Numbered from the stretch's first letter, positions 33,722 through 44,231 are shown. The stretch: DNA of 64,000 bases from Paenibacillus brasilensis (GCF_009363115.1 NZ_CP045298.1:2618501-2682500); one strand, 5' to 3'. Numbers and translations are program-made. The notes: a model not told the origin generated them from the sequence alone.

Positions 33722-34813
33722 CTATGCTCCATGCCCGGATTTGGACCCGGTATATACTGCGCTATTGCCGCGTACAGTGCGTCCGGCAGAGATCAGACTG
33801 TCCCGGGCTCCTTGCATGTAGAGGGAGTCACGTTGTTCAGGAACCTTCTTGGCATGGGTTGGTCCGTTTTCGTATTGTCCGCCCAGATGCTCACGTACAA
33901 TGTAGAGCGGACGGGCTTTGGTTTCATCATATATTCGCCCTACATATTCACCCATAATACCGAGAATGATCAGGATGACACCGTCAAAGATCAGGCTGAT
34001 GCTAATCATGGACGACCAGCCCCTCATCACGTAGGAATCGGTGAAAAAATTGAGGAATAGCACGTACATCAGATACAGGAAACCGGACATCGACAGGAGC
34101 GTTCCAATATAGCCCGCCAGTTTGAGCGGTTTAATCGAAAAGGAGGTGATCCCGTCCAGACTGAGCTTGATCATGCGTTTCAGCGGGTACTTGGTCTCGC
34201 CTGCGAGCCGTTCATCACGCTCATATTCAACAGCCGTTTGCCTGAAGCCGATCCAGCTGACCAGTCCACGGACAAATCGGTTATTTTCCGGTAGTCGCTT
34301 TAATTCATCTATAACCTTGCGGTCCATCAGGCGGAAGTCCCCGGTGTCCACCGGGATATTGATGTCCGTGGATGCTTTGAGCACACGGTAGAAGAGGCTG
34401 GCCGACCATTTCTTGAAGCGAGTTTCGCCATTGCGTTTTAGCCGTTTGGCGTAGACGACTTCATAGCCTTCCTTCCATTTGTTAGCCATCTCAACAATCA
34501 GCTCGGGTGGGTCCTGGAGATCGGCGTCAATGACGACCACCGCTTCTCCCACCGCATAATCCATCCCGGCAGTAATGGCCAGCTGATGACCGAAATTGCG
34601 GGAAAAATCAATCAGTACAATGGTGTCATCTCTGAGACTGAATTCCTTGATGAGCTGGGCGCTGCGGTCCGAGCTCCCATCATTTACGAAGATCAGCTCG
34701 TAGGGCTCTCCCATCGAGCCCATGACTTGCTTTAGCCGCCGATAGGTTTCTGTAATGACGGCTTCCTCGTTGTACATCGGAATAACTATGGAATAACGAA
34801 TTTGTTCACTCAT
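33722..34813 (-). CDS. GT2 polyprenyl-phosphate glycosyltransferase
   Basis: The 363-residue protein has an N-terminal GT-A domain (SIVIPMYNEEAVITETY, IFVNDGSSDRSAQL, VVVIDADLQDPPELI with the DAD metal site, and GDFRLMDR) and two C-terminal membrane helices at about 235-260 and 270-300. This is the layout of GtrB, YkcC and ArnC proteins, which load a sugar onto undecaprenyl phosphate. The extra 45-residue tail is polar. It lies directly downstream of the ArnT-like gene. Confidence 0.9.
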   Translation of the reverse strand: MSEQIRYSIVIPMYNEEAVITETYRRLKQVMGSMGEPYELIFVNDGSSDRSAQLIKEFSLRDDTIVLIDFSRNFGHQLAITAGMDYAVGEAVVVIDADLQDPPELIVEMANKWKEGYEVVYAKRLKRNGETRFKKWSASLFYRVLKASTDINIPVDTGDFRLMDRKVIDELKRLPENNRFVRGLVSWIGFRQTAVEYERDERLAGETKYPLKRMIKLSLDGITSFSIKPLKLAGYIGTLLSMSGFLYLMYVLFLNFFTDSYVMRGWSSMISISLIFDGVILIILGIMGEYVGRIYDETKARPLYIVREHLGGQYENGPTHAKKVPEQRDSLYMQGARDSLISAGRTVRGNSAVYTGSKSGHGA

Positions 34814-34831
34814 GAGTAATTCCTCCCTAAT

Positions 34832-37102
34832 TTATAATGTGATTTCGTATAAAGTACCGCTTCCGCCACGTTCGTCTCCGCCAGGTCCACCTTGACCATC
34901 CTGAGCAATCGAGTTACTGCTCGTTTTGTCGTTTCCGCTGTTGGATGCTTGAGCATCTGTACTTGCTTCGCCAGTTGTTGTTTTCCATTCATCTGTAGGG
35001 ATTAGTTTGCCGTGCTCTTTGATCCATGCGGTGACCTCGGAGTTACCGCTGTCCGGTCTGCCGCCGCCACCACCATTGATCATGAAGTATTTCACTTGAC
35101 CACTTTCGACCAGCGCCTTGATCTTATCGACGGTATACACCGGATCGGAGGATACAAAGCCGTTCATAATAATCACTTTTTGTCCAGCTTCAATCATGTA
35201 AGGAGCAGCTGTTGAATAATTGCTTGCTGCGAAAAGGTAGGTTTCACCTGTGTTATGCTGTTGCAAATAGCTCAACGTTTTTTGGTCTAAGCTTTGACTT
35301 CCGTTCGGTCTACCCATTCCTCTGGAGCGGGTAGAAGATCTCTGTTCCGTGTCTATACTTGTGTGAGTTCCTTCAGCTTGTTGTCTATTGGCGCTCTGGC
35401 CTCGTTTACTAAAATTGCCTCCCGGCATTCCGCCACCTCCACCGCCGCCAAACTGAGTTGGTCCGGCTTGTGGAATCATGCTGTTCCCCCCGTAGGCGAT
35501 CGGTGTCAATGCCCAGTACACAGGGCCGATAAACATTGCAAGTACACTTGCAATGATGGCAAATCTCGTGAACTTCTCTGATTTCAGTCGGGCTATTACC
35601 AGTAACGCTGTGCCCATGATCCCCAGAATTAATACCCCGATGGACCAGCCGCTGCCGATGGTCTTGTTGTAATTTTGCAAAACAAACCAGCTAAATACCG
35701 AGGTTGCCAATACCGCGACGGGTAACAGCCAGGAGAGCCAATTGGAGCGCTCACGATACTGCTTCCACAATTCTACGAATCCGGCTCCGAAGAGCGCTGA
35801 AATCGGTGGAGCGAGCATAATTAGGTAATATTGATGAAAGAAACCGGCTACGCTGAAAAATGCAGCTGCGGGAAGCAGCCAAGCCAACCAAAAAATGACC
35901 TCTTGGTGTTTTTGTGTCAAATTGCGACGACGAATGCCTGCAAGTAGGCCGATCGAAGCAATCAATGCGAATGGAAGCAGCCAGCTTGCTTGGCCTGATA
36001 AGGCAGATTGAAATAACCGTAAAGGTCCCTTTTCACCCGTGCCGAACATACCACCACCGGAGTTCCTGCCAAATCCACCGCCAGGGCCGCCCTGACCGTT
36101 GTCGCCAAATCCGCCCGGCGGCAATTGGCCACCTGCACTGAATCCGCCTGCTGCCATGTTGTTGGTACCCGTGTCGCCAGTTGCTGTAGTACCGTCCGAT
36201 GATGCAGTTGTCTGCGTCTGATCCGAATTTGACTTGCTGCTATTCGTTGAGGCCCTTTGTTTCCACTCCGAGTTTTGGTCGCCACGTCCACCGCCTATCC
36301 CCCGATCCCCTGTCAAACGGGACAGACCGTTATAGCCAAAGGCCAAATTCAGTACAGAGTTTGTACCGCTGCTCCCCATATAAGGGCGTTGGTCTGCCGG
36401 AGTGGAGTCCACCACAACTGCCCAAGAGAGCGACACGATCAGGAGAACAACGGCCGATCCTGCAAGGATTACCGCTTTTCGCTTCCAGTTAAACTTGGAG
36501 GCCAGCAGATAAAATAGTCCAAAAGCGGGAACGATCATGTAGGCTTGTAGCATTTTTTCATTAAAGGCGATGCCTACGACTGCGAAAGCCGCGAGGATCA
36601 GCCCGGTTTTGCTATTTTTAATGCCTCTGAACAAAAGCCATGTCGCAAGCAACAAGGTGAATACCAGCATAGCGTCGATGTTATTCGTGCGGCTGACCGC
36701 TACTGCTATCGGTGTGGTTGCCATAGCGAAGGCAGCCAATCGAGCCGCTATCGTACCGAAGCTCGGTTTCACGAGCAGGTATACGAGCAATACCGACCCG
36801 ACTTGAGCCAGTGCTTGCGGCAGAATAACGCTCCAGCCGTGAAGCCCGAATATATAGGCGCTCGCGGTCTGAAGCCAGAACACAACAGGCGGTTTGTCTA
36901 CCGTTACCGACCCGGCAGAATCGAGTGAGGCGAAGAAGAAGTTGTGAAAATTCTCTAGCATACTCGCTACGGCCGTCGTGTAGTAGGTGTTGACGTATTT
37001 GTCTTGCCAGATGTTGTATCCATTCAAAAATGCAGATATCAACATGGTGATGATCAGGGGGATATCCGCCCTGCTTTTAAACCAGTTTTTAATCATGTAC
37101 AT
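34832..37102 (-). CDS. ArnT/PMT-like glycosyltransferase, YkcB type
   Basis: The 756-residue membrane protein belongs to the GT-C fold: DKPPVVFWLQ near residue 70 and SRTNNIDAMLVF near 132 match YkcB/ArnT-like enzymes that take sugars from polyprenyl phosphate. About ten membrane helices are visible. Between helices, residues about 265-360 are a low-complexity extracytoplasmic insert rich in Gly, Ser, Asn and Thr, and a second Gly/Ser-rich stretch lies near 560-610. The C-terminal soluble domain (TYLFAASNYSTAAPYMIE) ends in another disordered tail. Starts at 37102 and 37096 are both possible behind GGGAG. The gene is divergent from the two-component system. Confidence 0.87.
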   Translation of the reverse strand: MYMIKNWFKSRADIPLIITMLISAFLNGYNIWQDKYVNTYYTTAVASMLENFHNFFFASLDSAGSVTVDKPPVVFWLQTASAYIFGLHGWSVILPQALAQVGSVLLVYLLVKPSFGTIAARLAAFAMATTPIAVAVSRTNNIDAMLVFTLLLATWLLFRGIKNSKTGLILAAFAVVGIAFNEKMLQAYMIVPAFGLFYLLASKFNWKRKAVILAGSAVVLLIVSLSWAVVVDSTPADQRPYMGSSGTNSVLNLAFGYNGLSRLTGDRGIGGGRGDQNSEWKQRASTNSSKSNSDQTQTTASSDGTTATGDTGTNNMAAGGFSAGGQLPPGGFGDNGQGGPGGGFGRNSGGGMFGTGEKGPLRLFQSALSGQASWLLPFALIASIGLLAGIRRRNLTQKHQEVIFWLAWLLPAAAFFSVAGFFHQYYLIMLAPPISALFGAGFVELWKQYRERSNWLSWLLPVAVLATSVFSWFVLQNYNKTIGSGWSIGVLILGIMGTALLVIARLKSEKFTRFAIIASVLAMFIGPVYWALTPIAYGGNSMIPQAGPTQFGGGGGGGMPGGNFSKRGQSANRQQAEGTHTSIDTEQRSSTRSRGMGRPNGSQSLDQKTLSYLQQHNTGETYLFAASNYSTAAPYMIEAGQKVIIMNGFVSSDPVYTVDKIKALVESGQVKYFMINGGGGGRPDSGNSEVTAWIKEHGKLIPTDEWKTTTGEASTDAQASNSGNDKTSSNSIAQDGQGGPGGDERGGSGTLYEITL

Positions 37103-37385
37103 TCCACTCCCTGTGAAAATTCTTTGTGTTTATTCCGTTGTTCTAGCCGCTATCTTCAGGACTGCGGAATGACCAGTCGCTTCTGATCTTGGCCCGGTGA
37201 ACTACCGGCTTGCTATTATCATGCCAGACGTACCTTAATTGGTTATGAGCGCTCCCTGAACGTTAGCTGAAAGCTTATTGGAGGTGCTTTTTTTACGGTG
37301 GGATTCAGGTATATTAGATACAGGCAAATATAAACCGACTTTTTATATGGGGAAAAATGCAATGTTATGAAAGGGAAGATGAATC

Positions 37386-38072
37386 ATGAATCCAATCCAC
37401 GGAGTTAAAATTATGCTGGCTGACGATGAGCCTCATATTTTGCAATTTTTAGAGCTTGGACTTATTAATGAAGGATATGAAGTCAAAACCGCCGGGAATG
37501 GGAGTGATGCAGTTGATCTGGCAAGGGAGTTTCGCCCGCATGTAGCGGTGCTGGATGTCATGATGCCTGAAATGAACGGCTTCGAGGTATGCCAAAGTCT
37601 CAAGGAGACGGAGGATAACATTGCGGTCATTATGCTGACAGCCAAGGATGATGTAGATGATCGGGTGAAAGGCTTAAAGCTCGGTGCAGATGACTATGTC
37701 GTAAAGCCCTTCAGTTTTAATGAGCTGCTGGCTCGCATTGAAGCTCGTTTGCGCAATCAGTTTCCCGATTTGCTGGGGGAAGTGGTTCATGGACCCTTTC
37801 AAGTGGATGACCGACGTAAGGAGATTCGCTATCAGAGTCAAGTGCTGGAGTTGTCGCCTACCGAATATGAACTATTGAAGTTTCTGGTGCTGAACCACGG
37901 CATTGTATTGAGTAAAAGTCGTATTTTAGACAGGGTGTGGGGCTACGATTTTGGAGGCGAGGATAATATTGTTGAAGTGTATATCCGCTCGTTGCGTGAA
38001 AAACTTAAAGACAAAGAACACCGAGTCATTCGTACGCTACGCGGTGTTGGGTACCGGGTGGACCTGCTATGA
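37386..38072 (+). CDS. OmpR-family response regulator
   Basis: The 228-residue protein has a receiver domain (acidic pocket LADDEP at 11-16, phosphoacceptor Asp57 in VLDVMMPE, Lys in VVKPFS) and a winged-helix DNA-binding domain (LSPTEYELLKFLVLNHG, GYDFGGEDNIVEVYIRSLREK). AAGGGAAG lies upstream of the ATG. It overlaps the kinase gene by four bases. By position it may control the divergent glycosyltransferase operon; in B. subtilis related glycosyltransferases also lie near two-component genes. Confidence 0.95.
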   Translation: MNPIHGVKIMLADDEPHILQFLELGLINEGYEVKTAGNGSDAVDLAREFRPHVAVLDVMMPEMNGFEVCQSLKETEDNIAVIMLTAKDDVDDRVKGLKLGADDYVVKPFSFNELLARIEARLRNQFPDLLGEVVHGPFQVDDRRKEIRYQSQVLELSPTEYELLKFLVLNHGIVLSKSRILDRVWGYDFGGEDNIVEVYIRSLREKLKDKEHRVIRTLRGVGYRVDLL

Positions 38073-39559
38073 AGGCGGGGGGCAAAAATCGGAGAAAATA
38101 TGCTCTCCGTTCTCTCCAGTCCCAGCTTTTAGCCAGAACCTTACTCATTTTGGCTCTGCTGCTCGTATTGATCGGTTTTCTACAATATTTTCTGATGAAG
38201 GATTTTCTGTATCGCAGTCGAGCAGAAGCTATGGGAACGCAGTTAAACTCAATTCCTGCTGATTTATTGATCATGGACTACGAAGAGCAGAACGGGGGGA
38301 TTGCTCCCCAGGAAGGAATTAATCGGAGGGATAGTCGACCGGGGCCGTTTTTGTTTTGGTCGGATATGTCGCTCGCATCTATAGACACAGACGGAACCTT
38401 TCGGAGCTTATCCAGTGAAAATGGACTTAACCCACCGCGTCTCACCGCTGAGCAGTATCAAGCGATGCAGCAGAGCAGGCGTATGCGCCATGGCTATCAA
38501 TTGGTCACGGACTCTCAAGGGAATGAGCAACTGATTGTGTTCCGTCCGCTTGGTCCACCTGACCGCTCGTCAGGTTTGCTTCAAATGGGCGTATCCACGA
38601 CATCCATGCAAGAGCAGCTGATTAATCAGCTCCGTACCTTTATTTTATTGTCACTGATTGCGCTTGCGATTGGCCTGACCCTCATGCTTCCGGTGCTGCG
38701 CCGCACGTTGGTACCCCTTTCGAGGATGGTCGAGGCGGTCAAACGTATTGATGCCGGGAATCTGGACGAGCGCTTCGATGCTGAGCAGGGTCAGTATGAA
38801 GTGGACCGCTTGGCTGTTTCATTTAATGGAATGCTGGAACGGCTGGAGCATTCATTCGCTGCTGAACGGGAATTGCAGATGCAGATGAGGCGCTTTATAG
38901 CGGATGCTTCTCATGAGCTGCGAACCCCGCTTACGTCGATTCACGGCTTTTTGGAGGTATTGCTTCGCGGGGCGGCAGCCAATCCCAAGCAGCTTCAGTC
39001 CGCACTAGAAAGTATGTATGGAGAATCCAAGCGGATGAATAAGCTAGTCTCTGATTTATTGTTGTTGGCTAAGCTGGACCGAACACCGGAGTTGAAGCTG
39101 GAAGACATATCGTTGGATGAGCTGATGCTGGAAATGAAACCACAGCTGCTAATGCTGGCAGGCACACGTAAGGTGGTTTTTGATATGACGGCAGGTGTGC
39201 GGGTGCTGGCAGAGGGAGACAAAATCAAGCAGGTGGTGCTCAATCTATTTCACAATGCTGTTCAGCATACGGATCTGGAGAAAGGTGTGATCCATGTGAA
39301 TTTGTCCGCCGGCAAGAAGTTGGCAGATATCCAAATTCGTGATAACGGACCAGGCATGAGTCAGGAGCAGTTGGAGCGGATTTTTGAGCGATTTTATCGT
39401 GGAGATGAATCACGTACACGCAGCTCAGGTGGAGCGGGTCTTGGCTTGGCTATTACAGAGTCTATCGTGGAGGCGCACGGCGGAAACATCACAGCCCAAA
39501 GTACACTGGAAATTGGCAGTGTATTCAAAGTAACGCTGCCTTTATCGGGAACGGTATAG
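38069..39559 (+). CDS. Sensor histidine kinase
   Basis: The 496-residue kinase has a first membrane helix (about 22-45), an extracytoplasmic sensor region of about 145 residues, a second helix (about 190-210), a HAMP linker (RRTLVPLSRMVEAVKRIDAG), the dimerisation/phosphoacceptor segment DASHELRTPL with His about residue 282, and an ATPase domain with NLFHNAVQHT, DNGPGM and GGAGLGLAI. It is the partner of the overlapping response regulator. The signal is unknown. Confidence 0.95.
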   Translation: MKAGGKNRRKYALRSLQSQLLARTLLILALLLVLIGFLQYFLMKDFLYRSRAEAMGTQLNSIPADLLIMDYEEQNGGIAPQEGINRRDSRPGPFLFWSDMSLASIDTDGTFRSLSSENGLNPPRLTAEQYQAMQQSRRMRHGYQLVTDSQGNEQLIVFRPLGPPDRSSGLLQMGVSTTSMQEQLINQLRTFILLSLIALAIGLTLMLPVLRRTLVPLSRMVEAVKRIDAGNLDERFDAEQGQYEVDRLAVSFNGMLERLEHSFAAERELQMQMRRFIADASHELRTPLTSIHGFLEVLLRGAAANPKQLQSALESMYGESKRMNKLVSDLLLLAKLDRTPELKLEDISLDELMLEMKPQLLMLAGTRKVVFDMTAGVRVLAEGDKIKQVVLNLFHNAVQHTDLEKGVIHVNLSAGKKLADIQIRDNGPGMSQEQLERIFERFYRGDESRTRSSGGAGLGLAITESIVEAHGGNITAQSTLEIGSVFKVTLPLSGTV

Positions 39560-39588
39560 TATTGCACATGACGGAGCAGCATAAAAAT

Positions 39589-39635
39589 AGCCCCCCGAAC
39601 CGCAGCTTTGCTTGTACACGGCTCGGGAGGCTTTT
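39589..39635. terminator. Bidirectional terminator
   Basis: AGCCcCCCGAaCCG pairs with CGGcTCGGGaGGCTTTT between the kinase gene and the convergent protease gene. Confidence 0.75.
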
Positions 39636-39641
39636 GTGTTG

Positions 39642-42600
39642 TTAGTTAATCAGTGCAGCTTTTTGTAAAAGTACATGCAGCACCTTGGCGGATGCCTCGC
39701 GTGTTGTAGGTGCATTCGGCTTGAAATAGGAGGAGCTTTGAATCGTTTCTCCATTGATAATACCTGCTGCACTCACTTTTTCAATGCTGTCCTTGGCATA
39801 GCCTGCAAAAGATGAAGCATCATGATACGGTGTGCGTGTAGGGCCATCGACGGCTGCTTTAATTTGAAGCAGGTCTACAGCTTTACCCAGTATGACAGCA
39901 ACTTCCTGACGGCTGATATGAGCGTTCGGATCAAACTTGTTGCTGTTGCGGCCTGTAATCAATCCGGCTTCATAAGCGGCTGCCACATCGCCGGTATACC
40001 AGCTGTCTGCAGGAATATCACTGAATGGTGCAGCCGTGCCTGGTGTCAGGCCAAGCGCCCGGATTACCAGAGCTGCAAATTCTGCACGTGTCACGTTCTT
40101 CTTCGGTGAAAAGGTTGTATCGGTTGTGCCGTTAATCAGCAGCTTGTTCGCTAATGATTGAATTTCGGATTGGGCATACGACGATGAAATGTCTTCAAAG
40201 CTAACCGGACGCGTTGCTGCCGCATACGTCGAGAAGCCCGGACGGCTTACCTTCACAACGGTAGATCCATCTGCCTGCTTGGTAAAGACGGATGGAACCG
40301 GATAGACATTTCCATTCGCTGTATAGAGCACACCGGCTGTATTCGAATCAATTTGTCCAGGGACGGTAAAAGAGCGGGTAATAAACTGTCCTGGAGCAAC
40401 TTTGAGTGGTTGACTCTTGCCGCCAGTGATGACGTTAGCTTCGAAGCCTACCGGTGTGCCGATCACAGTAGAGCCTTTCAGTTTGCCTGTAAATGTACTG
40501 CTATCTTGCGACTGGCTGCTGATGACCACTTCAATGCCTGCACCTGCAGGAGCATTTTTCAGAGCGGACATTGGCAAAGCCAGCGAGGAACCTGTATTGC
40601 TCACGATCAGGCTGCTTCCTGCTGGAGCCTTGCCCAGCGTTGCTAACTGAGCGGAAGTGAGCGCTGCTTTGGTTGTTTGGCCTGCTTGGCTAGCAGCCGA
40701 CAGGACAATAGCTGCTGGGCTGGAACCTGCTGCCGTTACAGCAGCTTGTAAGTCTGCATCAGTTACAGTCAGCGACTGTACATTATTGTTAACCGCAACG
40801 GCTGTAGTGACAGCTTTCACAGCCTGTCCTTGCTTCACTACGGTTTGAAGTGAAGGTGCAGAGGTAGAGACAGGAGTGGATATGTTGGTTGCTGCAGAAG
40901 ATGTTGTATTGCTTCTACCGCCACCGCCTCCACCTCCGCCGCCTCCACCTCCGCCGCCACTACTGCCGGGTGCGGCACTATTATCCACACGAATAGCTTT
41001 ATTGGCGGTGAAGAATTTAGGGCCGTCGGTATCGCGCTTGACCTCGCCTTTTGCATTCAACTCTGGAGCGCTAACTTCCAGCTTGTATACTCCGTCCTTC
41101 AAATGTTGAATTACGGGTTGACCGTTGGCATCCAGAACAGGCTTTCCATTGTCATCTAATTCAACGTAACCTCCATCAATATCCTTAAAGGAGTATGCGC
41201 CTTGTTTGAGACGAGCGTTCGGTCCCTGTTCCTTGGAAGTCGTAATTCCATTGATTAGACCGATTAACTTATCATCTACGCCGTATACATAGAGCGCAAT
41301 TTGGTTAGTCGCATCCGTAGTCAGGCGGAAAGTAAGATCTGTTGAGCGTTGAACGCCTGTACGACTCGGATAAATAATCGGGTTGGTGACACTCAGATCC
41401 TGCACGCCAAAGCCTGTTGCCGGATTTTCATTGCCGACATGAACGACGAATGGCAGATGAAGTGTTGGCAGTCCAGCGCTTTTCAGAATAACTTCCCCTT
41501 CATATACTCCTGTGGCTGCACTAGAATTGGGTTGTACAGACAGGAAGAACGGCTGGGATTTACCTGGTTCTGCCGAGATTGTCCCATTTGCACCGACACC
41601 TTGCAGTTGCACGGCAATGTTGCTCACGTCAGGTGTGGCAATTGGCTTTTTAGGATCAGAGGTTACATTATTATGCAAAATATAGCTGGCCTCGTACTGT
41701 ACAGAGTTACTGGACAAGTTTTTGAGCTGAAGCTGAATTTGCTTCGCATCACTACCAGGCCGCATTACTCCAAAGCTGGCAGAAGGGTTGTAATTCACGA
41801 CCTCTTGACGATTAAAGTTTTTGTCGAGAATCGTTATCTTTTCAACGGTTTCCAGCAGGGCTGGTGTTTGAATCGCATTAGCGATGTTTACAAGACCTGC
41901 ACCCTGAGAATACACATCATATTGAATTTTATCCTCATCAAAGAGTGTAACCGAAGTGTTGGCGAGAGCAGCGCGAATATCAAACGGTGTCCAGCCTGGA
42001 TGCTGCTGTTTCAGCAGCACAGCAAGTCCAGCCACATGCGGGGAGGCCATGCTGGTTCCATTACTGCGTTTGTAAGCATACTGATATGACGCATCTGGAT
42101 AGAACTTGGCGAAAGCAGGATAGGTTGACAAAATGCCGACTCCCGGTGCGCTCACATCCGGCTTGATGCTGAGCAGCTCATCCCCGTTTGGTCCACGAGA
42201 ACTGAAATCGGCCATCGTATTCCCGGAGTTATCGGTGCGAAGATAATCTTTTCCAAAAGTAATAAAGAATTTTTGTTTGTTGTTTTGGCTTTTAATGATT
42301 TGTCTTGCCAGCGCTCTACCTTCCTTTCCTATCATGTCAAAGGTAGGGATGTAATCCACGCCGTCACCCTGATTTGAATTAATGTAACCGTCGTAACTCG
42401 GGATAGCCTCATTCAGATTGGCTTGAGTGCTGTCGCCAGATTTCGCTTGACCATTAAAAATAATAATAGCCTTCGCACCGCTTTGTTGTGCGTTCGCGAT
42501 TTTGTCTACGAAGCTGAAGGCGCCACGTGATACAATTACAACCTTGCCTTTTACATCTTTAGAAGTGAAATCATCCGGATATCCTAAATTGGCATATACT

Positions 42601-43940
42601 AATTCCAATGGTTCCGTTCCTAAAATGGAAGCAAAATCCTCATGAAACGTTTGCCAACTCATCGTATTAAGATGGTAATAGGTATCTGATGTAACTGTCA
42701 TCAGTTTTTCATCATTACCATAGGTTACAAGATTAACCGATGCTTTATTTGAATAGCTATGGCTAGGTGAAGTGGCTGCACCGACGGAAATTGCCAGCTG
42801 GGCTGTTGCAGGGGAGCCCATTGAATAGTAATATTTTCCGCTTTGCGCAGCATTACCGTTTGCAACGACCGCAACTACGCCGGAAAGCACAGCATTATTG
42901 ATGGCAATGGAGTCCGGGGAGTTCGGGTCTTTTTCAGAGTCGGAGCCAAGTGACAGGTTAATGACGTTCATGCCGTCTTTGACAGCACGTTCAATACCGT
43001 CAATGACCTGTGCGGAGGAACCGGAGGAACGGCCTGTCTCGGTGTTGCGTCCAAGCACTTTATAAACGTATAAGCCCGATTTATAAGCAATACCTTTTTG
43101 CACAATTTCCGAGGATTTATTCGCTGCTTGACCAGCAATCGTACCGGAGACGTGAGTACCGTGTGTTGTTCCGCTAAAACCCGTACCATACGGGTCGTTC
43201 TCTTTATCAAGTAACGGTTCCTCGTAAGGATCGTTATCCTGTTCAAAAGAGTCATACCCACCCTTGTAAGCCGCTTTCAAATCGGGATGCTCATAATCGA
43301 TACCGGTATCGATAACTCCAACCTTGATTCCTTCACCTGTTAAACCTTTTGCCCAGGCTTCGGGAACACCAATTTGATCCAGCGGTGCATTGTCATAGGT
43401 TGCTTCACTGGCTGTAAGTGTGGGTGGGTCCTGTACGGGGATAGAATAATATGTTTTGTTTTCGTGAATGGATTTTACGCCTGGCAGTTTAGCCAGTTCT
43501 GGAATTTTATTGGCTGGCAGTGTGACCTCCAAACCGTTAAGCACCGTATTGTATTGGTAATTCACCTCAAGAGAAATACCGTGTTCTGCAGCTTTATCCA
43601 CGAACGTTGATTGCTCTGTGGCGATGGCGGATTCCGCTTTTTGCTCAGATTGAGCAGTGAAAGCTTGGGCACCTGTCCGTGCCACATATTTGTCCACGGC
43701 TAGAGGCTTACCATCCAGCTGTACGATGACTCTGACCTGGCGGGAAGAATCCGTGTTCAGCTCTGGCGAGATGAAGGCCGGAGCCGCCTCGACCGTCAAT
43801 GCTTCCTGGGCTTTCAAAAACGAACCGATTGACAGGTCTGCGGTAGCGGCAGAGCTGATGGACGGCAAAGACAAGCTTACCGTTAAGGCAAGAGCGAGTG
43901 ATACGACAGGTATTTTTTTCAAAATGCTTGGCTTTTTCAA
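39642..43940 (-). CDS. Large Vpr-like S8 protease with SLH cell-surface anchor
   Basis: The protein of about 1432 residues is secreted and wall-bound. In order: a signal peptide (ending SISSAA), an inhibitor I9-like propeptide (about 65-165), the subtilisin domain with Asp about 211 (VIDTG), His about 260 (HGTHVSG) and Ser about 630 (GTSMASP), interrupted by a PA domain insert (about 410-530), a fibronectin-like region (about 640-1010), a run of 14 Gly residues encoded at 40918-40962, an Ala/Ser/Thr-rich linker with further beta domains, and three SLH modules at about 1255-1432. The start is TTG at 43940 with AGAGGG six bases upstream; TTG at 43958 lacks a site. Confidence 0.9.
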   Translation of the reverse strand: MKKPSILKKIPVVSLALALTVSLSLPSISSAATADLSIGSFLKAQEALTVEAAPAFISPELNTDSSRQVRVIVQLDGKPLAVDKYVARTGAQAFTAQSEQKAESAIATEQSTFVDKAAEHGISLEVNYQYNTVLNGLEVTLPANKIPELAKLPGVKSIHENKTYYSIPVQDPPTLTASEATYDNAPLDQIGVPEAWAKGLTGEGIKVGVIDTGIDYEHPDLKAAYKGGYDSFEQDNDPYEEPLLDKENDPYGTGFSGTTHGTHVSGTIAGQAANKSSEIVQKGIAYKSGLYVYKVLGRNTETGRSSGSSAQVIDGIERAVKDGMNVINLSLGSDSEKDPNSPDSIAINNAVLSGVVAVVANGNAAQSGKYYYSMGSPATAQLAISVGAATSPSHSYSNKASVNLVTYGNDEKLMTVTSDTYYHLNTMSWQTFHEDFASILGTEPLELVYANLGYPDDFTSKDVKGKVVIVSRGAFSFVDKIANAQQSGAKAIIIFNGQAKSGDSTQANLNEAIPSYDGYINSNQGDGVDYIPTFDMIGKEGRALARQIIKSQNNKQKFFITFGKDYLRTDNSGNTMADFSSRGPNGDELLSIKPDVSAPGVGILSTYPAFAKFYPDASYQYAYKRSNGTSMASPHVAGLAVLLKQQHPGWTPFDIRAALANTSVTLFDEDKIQYDVYSQGAGLVNIANAIQTPALLETVEKITILDKNFNRQEVVNYNPSASFGVMRPGSDAKQIQLQLKNLSSNSVQYEASYILHNNVTSDPKKPIATPDVSNIAVQLQGVGANGTISAEPGKSQPFFLSVQPNSSAATGVYEGEVILKSAGLPTLHLPFVVHVGNENPATGFGVQDLSVTNPIIYPSRTGVQRSTDLTFRLTTDATNQIALYVYGVDDKLIGLINGITTSKEQGPNARLKQGAYSFKDIDGGYVELDDNGKPVLDANGQPVIQHLKDGVYKLEVSAPELNAKGEVKRDTDGPKFFTANKAIRVDNSAAPGSSGGGGGGGGGGGGGGRSNTTSSAATNISTPVSTSAPSLQTVVKQGQAVKAVTTAVAVNNNVQSLTVTDADLQAAVTAAGSSPAAIVLSAASQAGQTTKAALTSAQLATLGKAPAGSSLIVSNTGSSLALPMSALKNAPAGAGIEVVISSQSQDSSTFTGKLKGSTVIGTPVGFEANVITGGKSQPLKVAPGQFITRSFTVPGQIDSNTAGVLYTANGNVYPVPSVFTKQADGSTVVKVSRPGFSTYAAATRPVSFEDISSSYAQSEIQSLANKLLINGTTDTTFSPKKNVTRAEFAALVIRALGLTPGTAAPFSDIPADSWYTGDVAAAYEAGLITGRNSNKFDPNAHISRQEVAVILGKAVDLLQIKAAVDGPTRTPYHDASSFAGYAKDSIEKVSAAGIINGETIQSSSYFKPNAPTTREASAKVLHVLLQKAALIN

Positions 43941-44231
43941 AGATTTCCCTCTTTTCAATCAAAATATGATATGTCTACATACTAGGATTTGAAGCCACTG
44001 CCGCTGTTTTCACGCCTCCCTTAATATCTAAATTGATAGATTGACCACTAGTGACTAACTTGCCAGTTTTGAGGCATATCTTACCATATTGGTGGGATAT
44101 TTTACTATATGTTTTTCATATTTTTAGAAAAAATAAGGGTAACTTCACGTATAGATTCCATGGAAATGTTATGAATTTACTAGATTATTTTTGAAATCTT
44201 TGAAAGGGGAATGGGAGAAAACGAGATTTAA
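43941..44231. other. AT-rich intergenic region
   Basis: No coding frame is visible. The stretch holds a GGGAGG at about 44015 that is not followed by a start. It must contain the minus-strand protease promoter, which I cannot place with confidence. Confidence 0.4.

Noticed and set aside
40838..41109. Proline- and glutamate-rich short frames opposite the glycine run
   Set aside because: They are translations of the GGN repeat in other frames and not genes.
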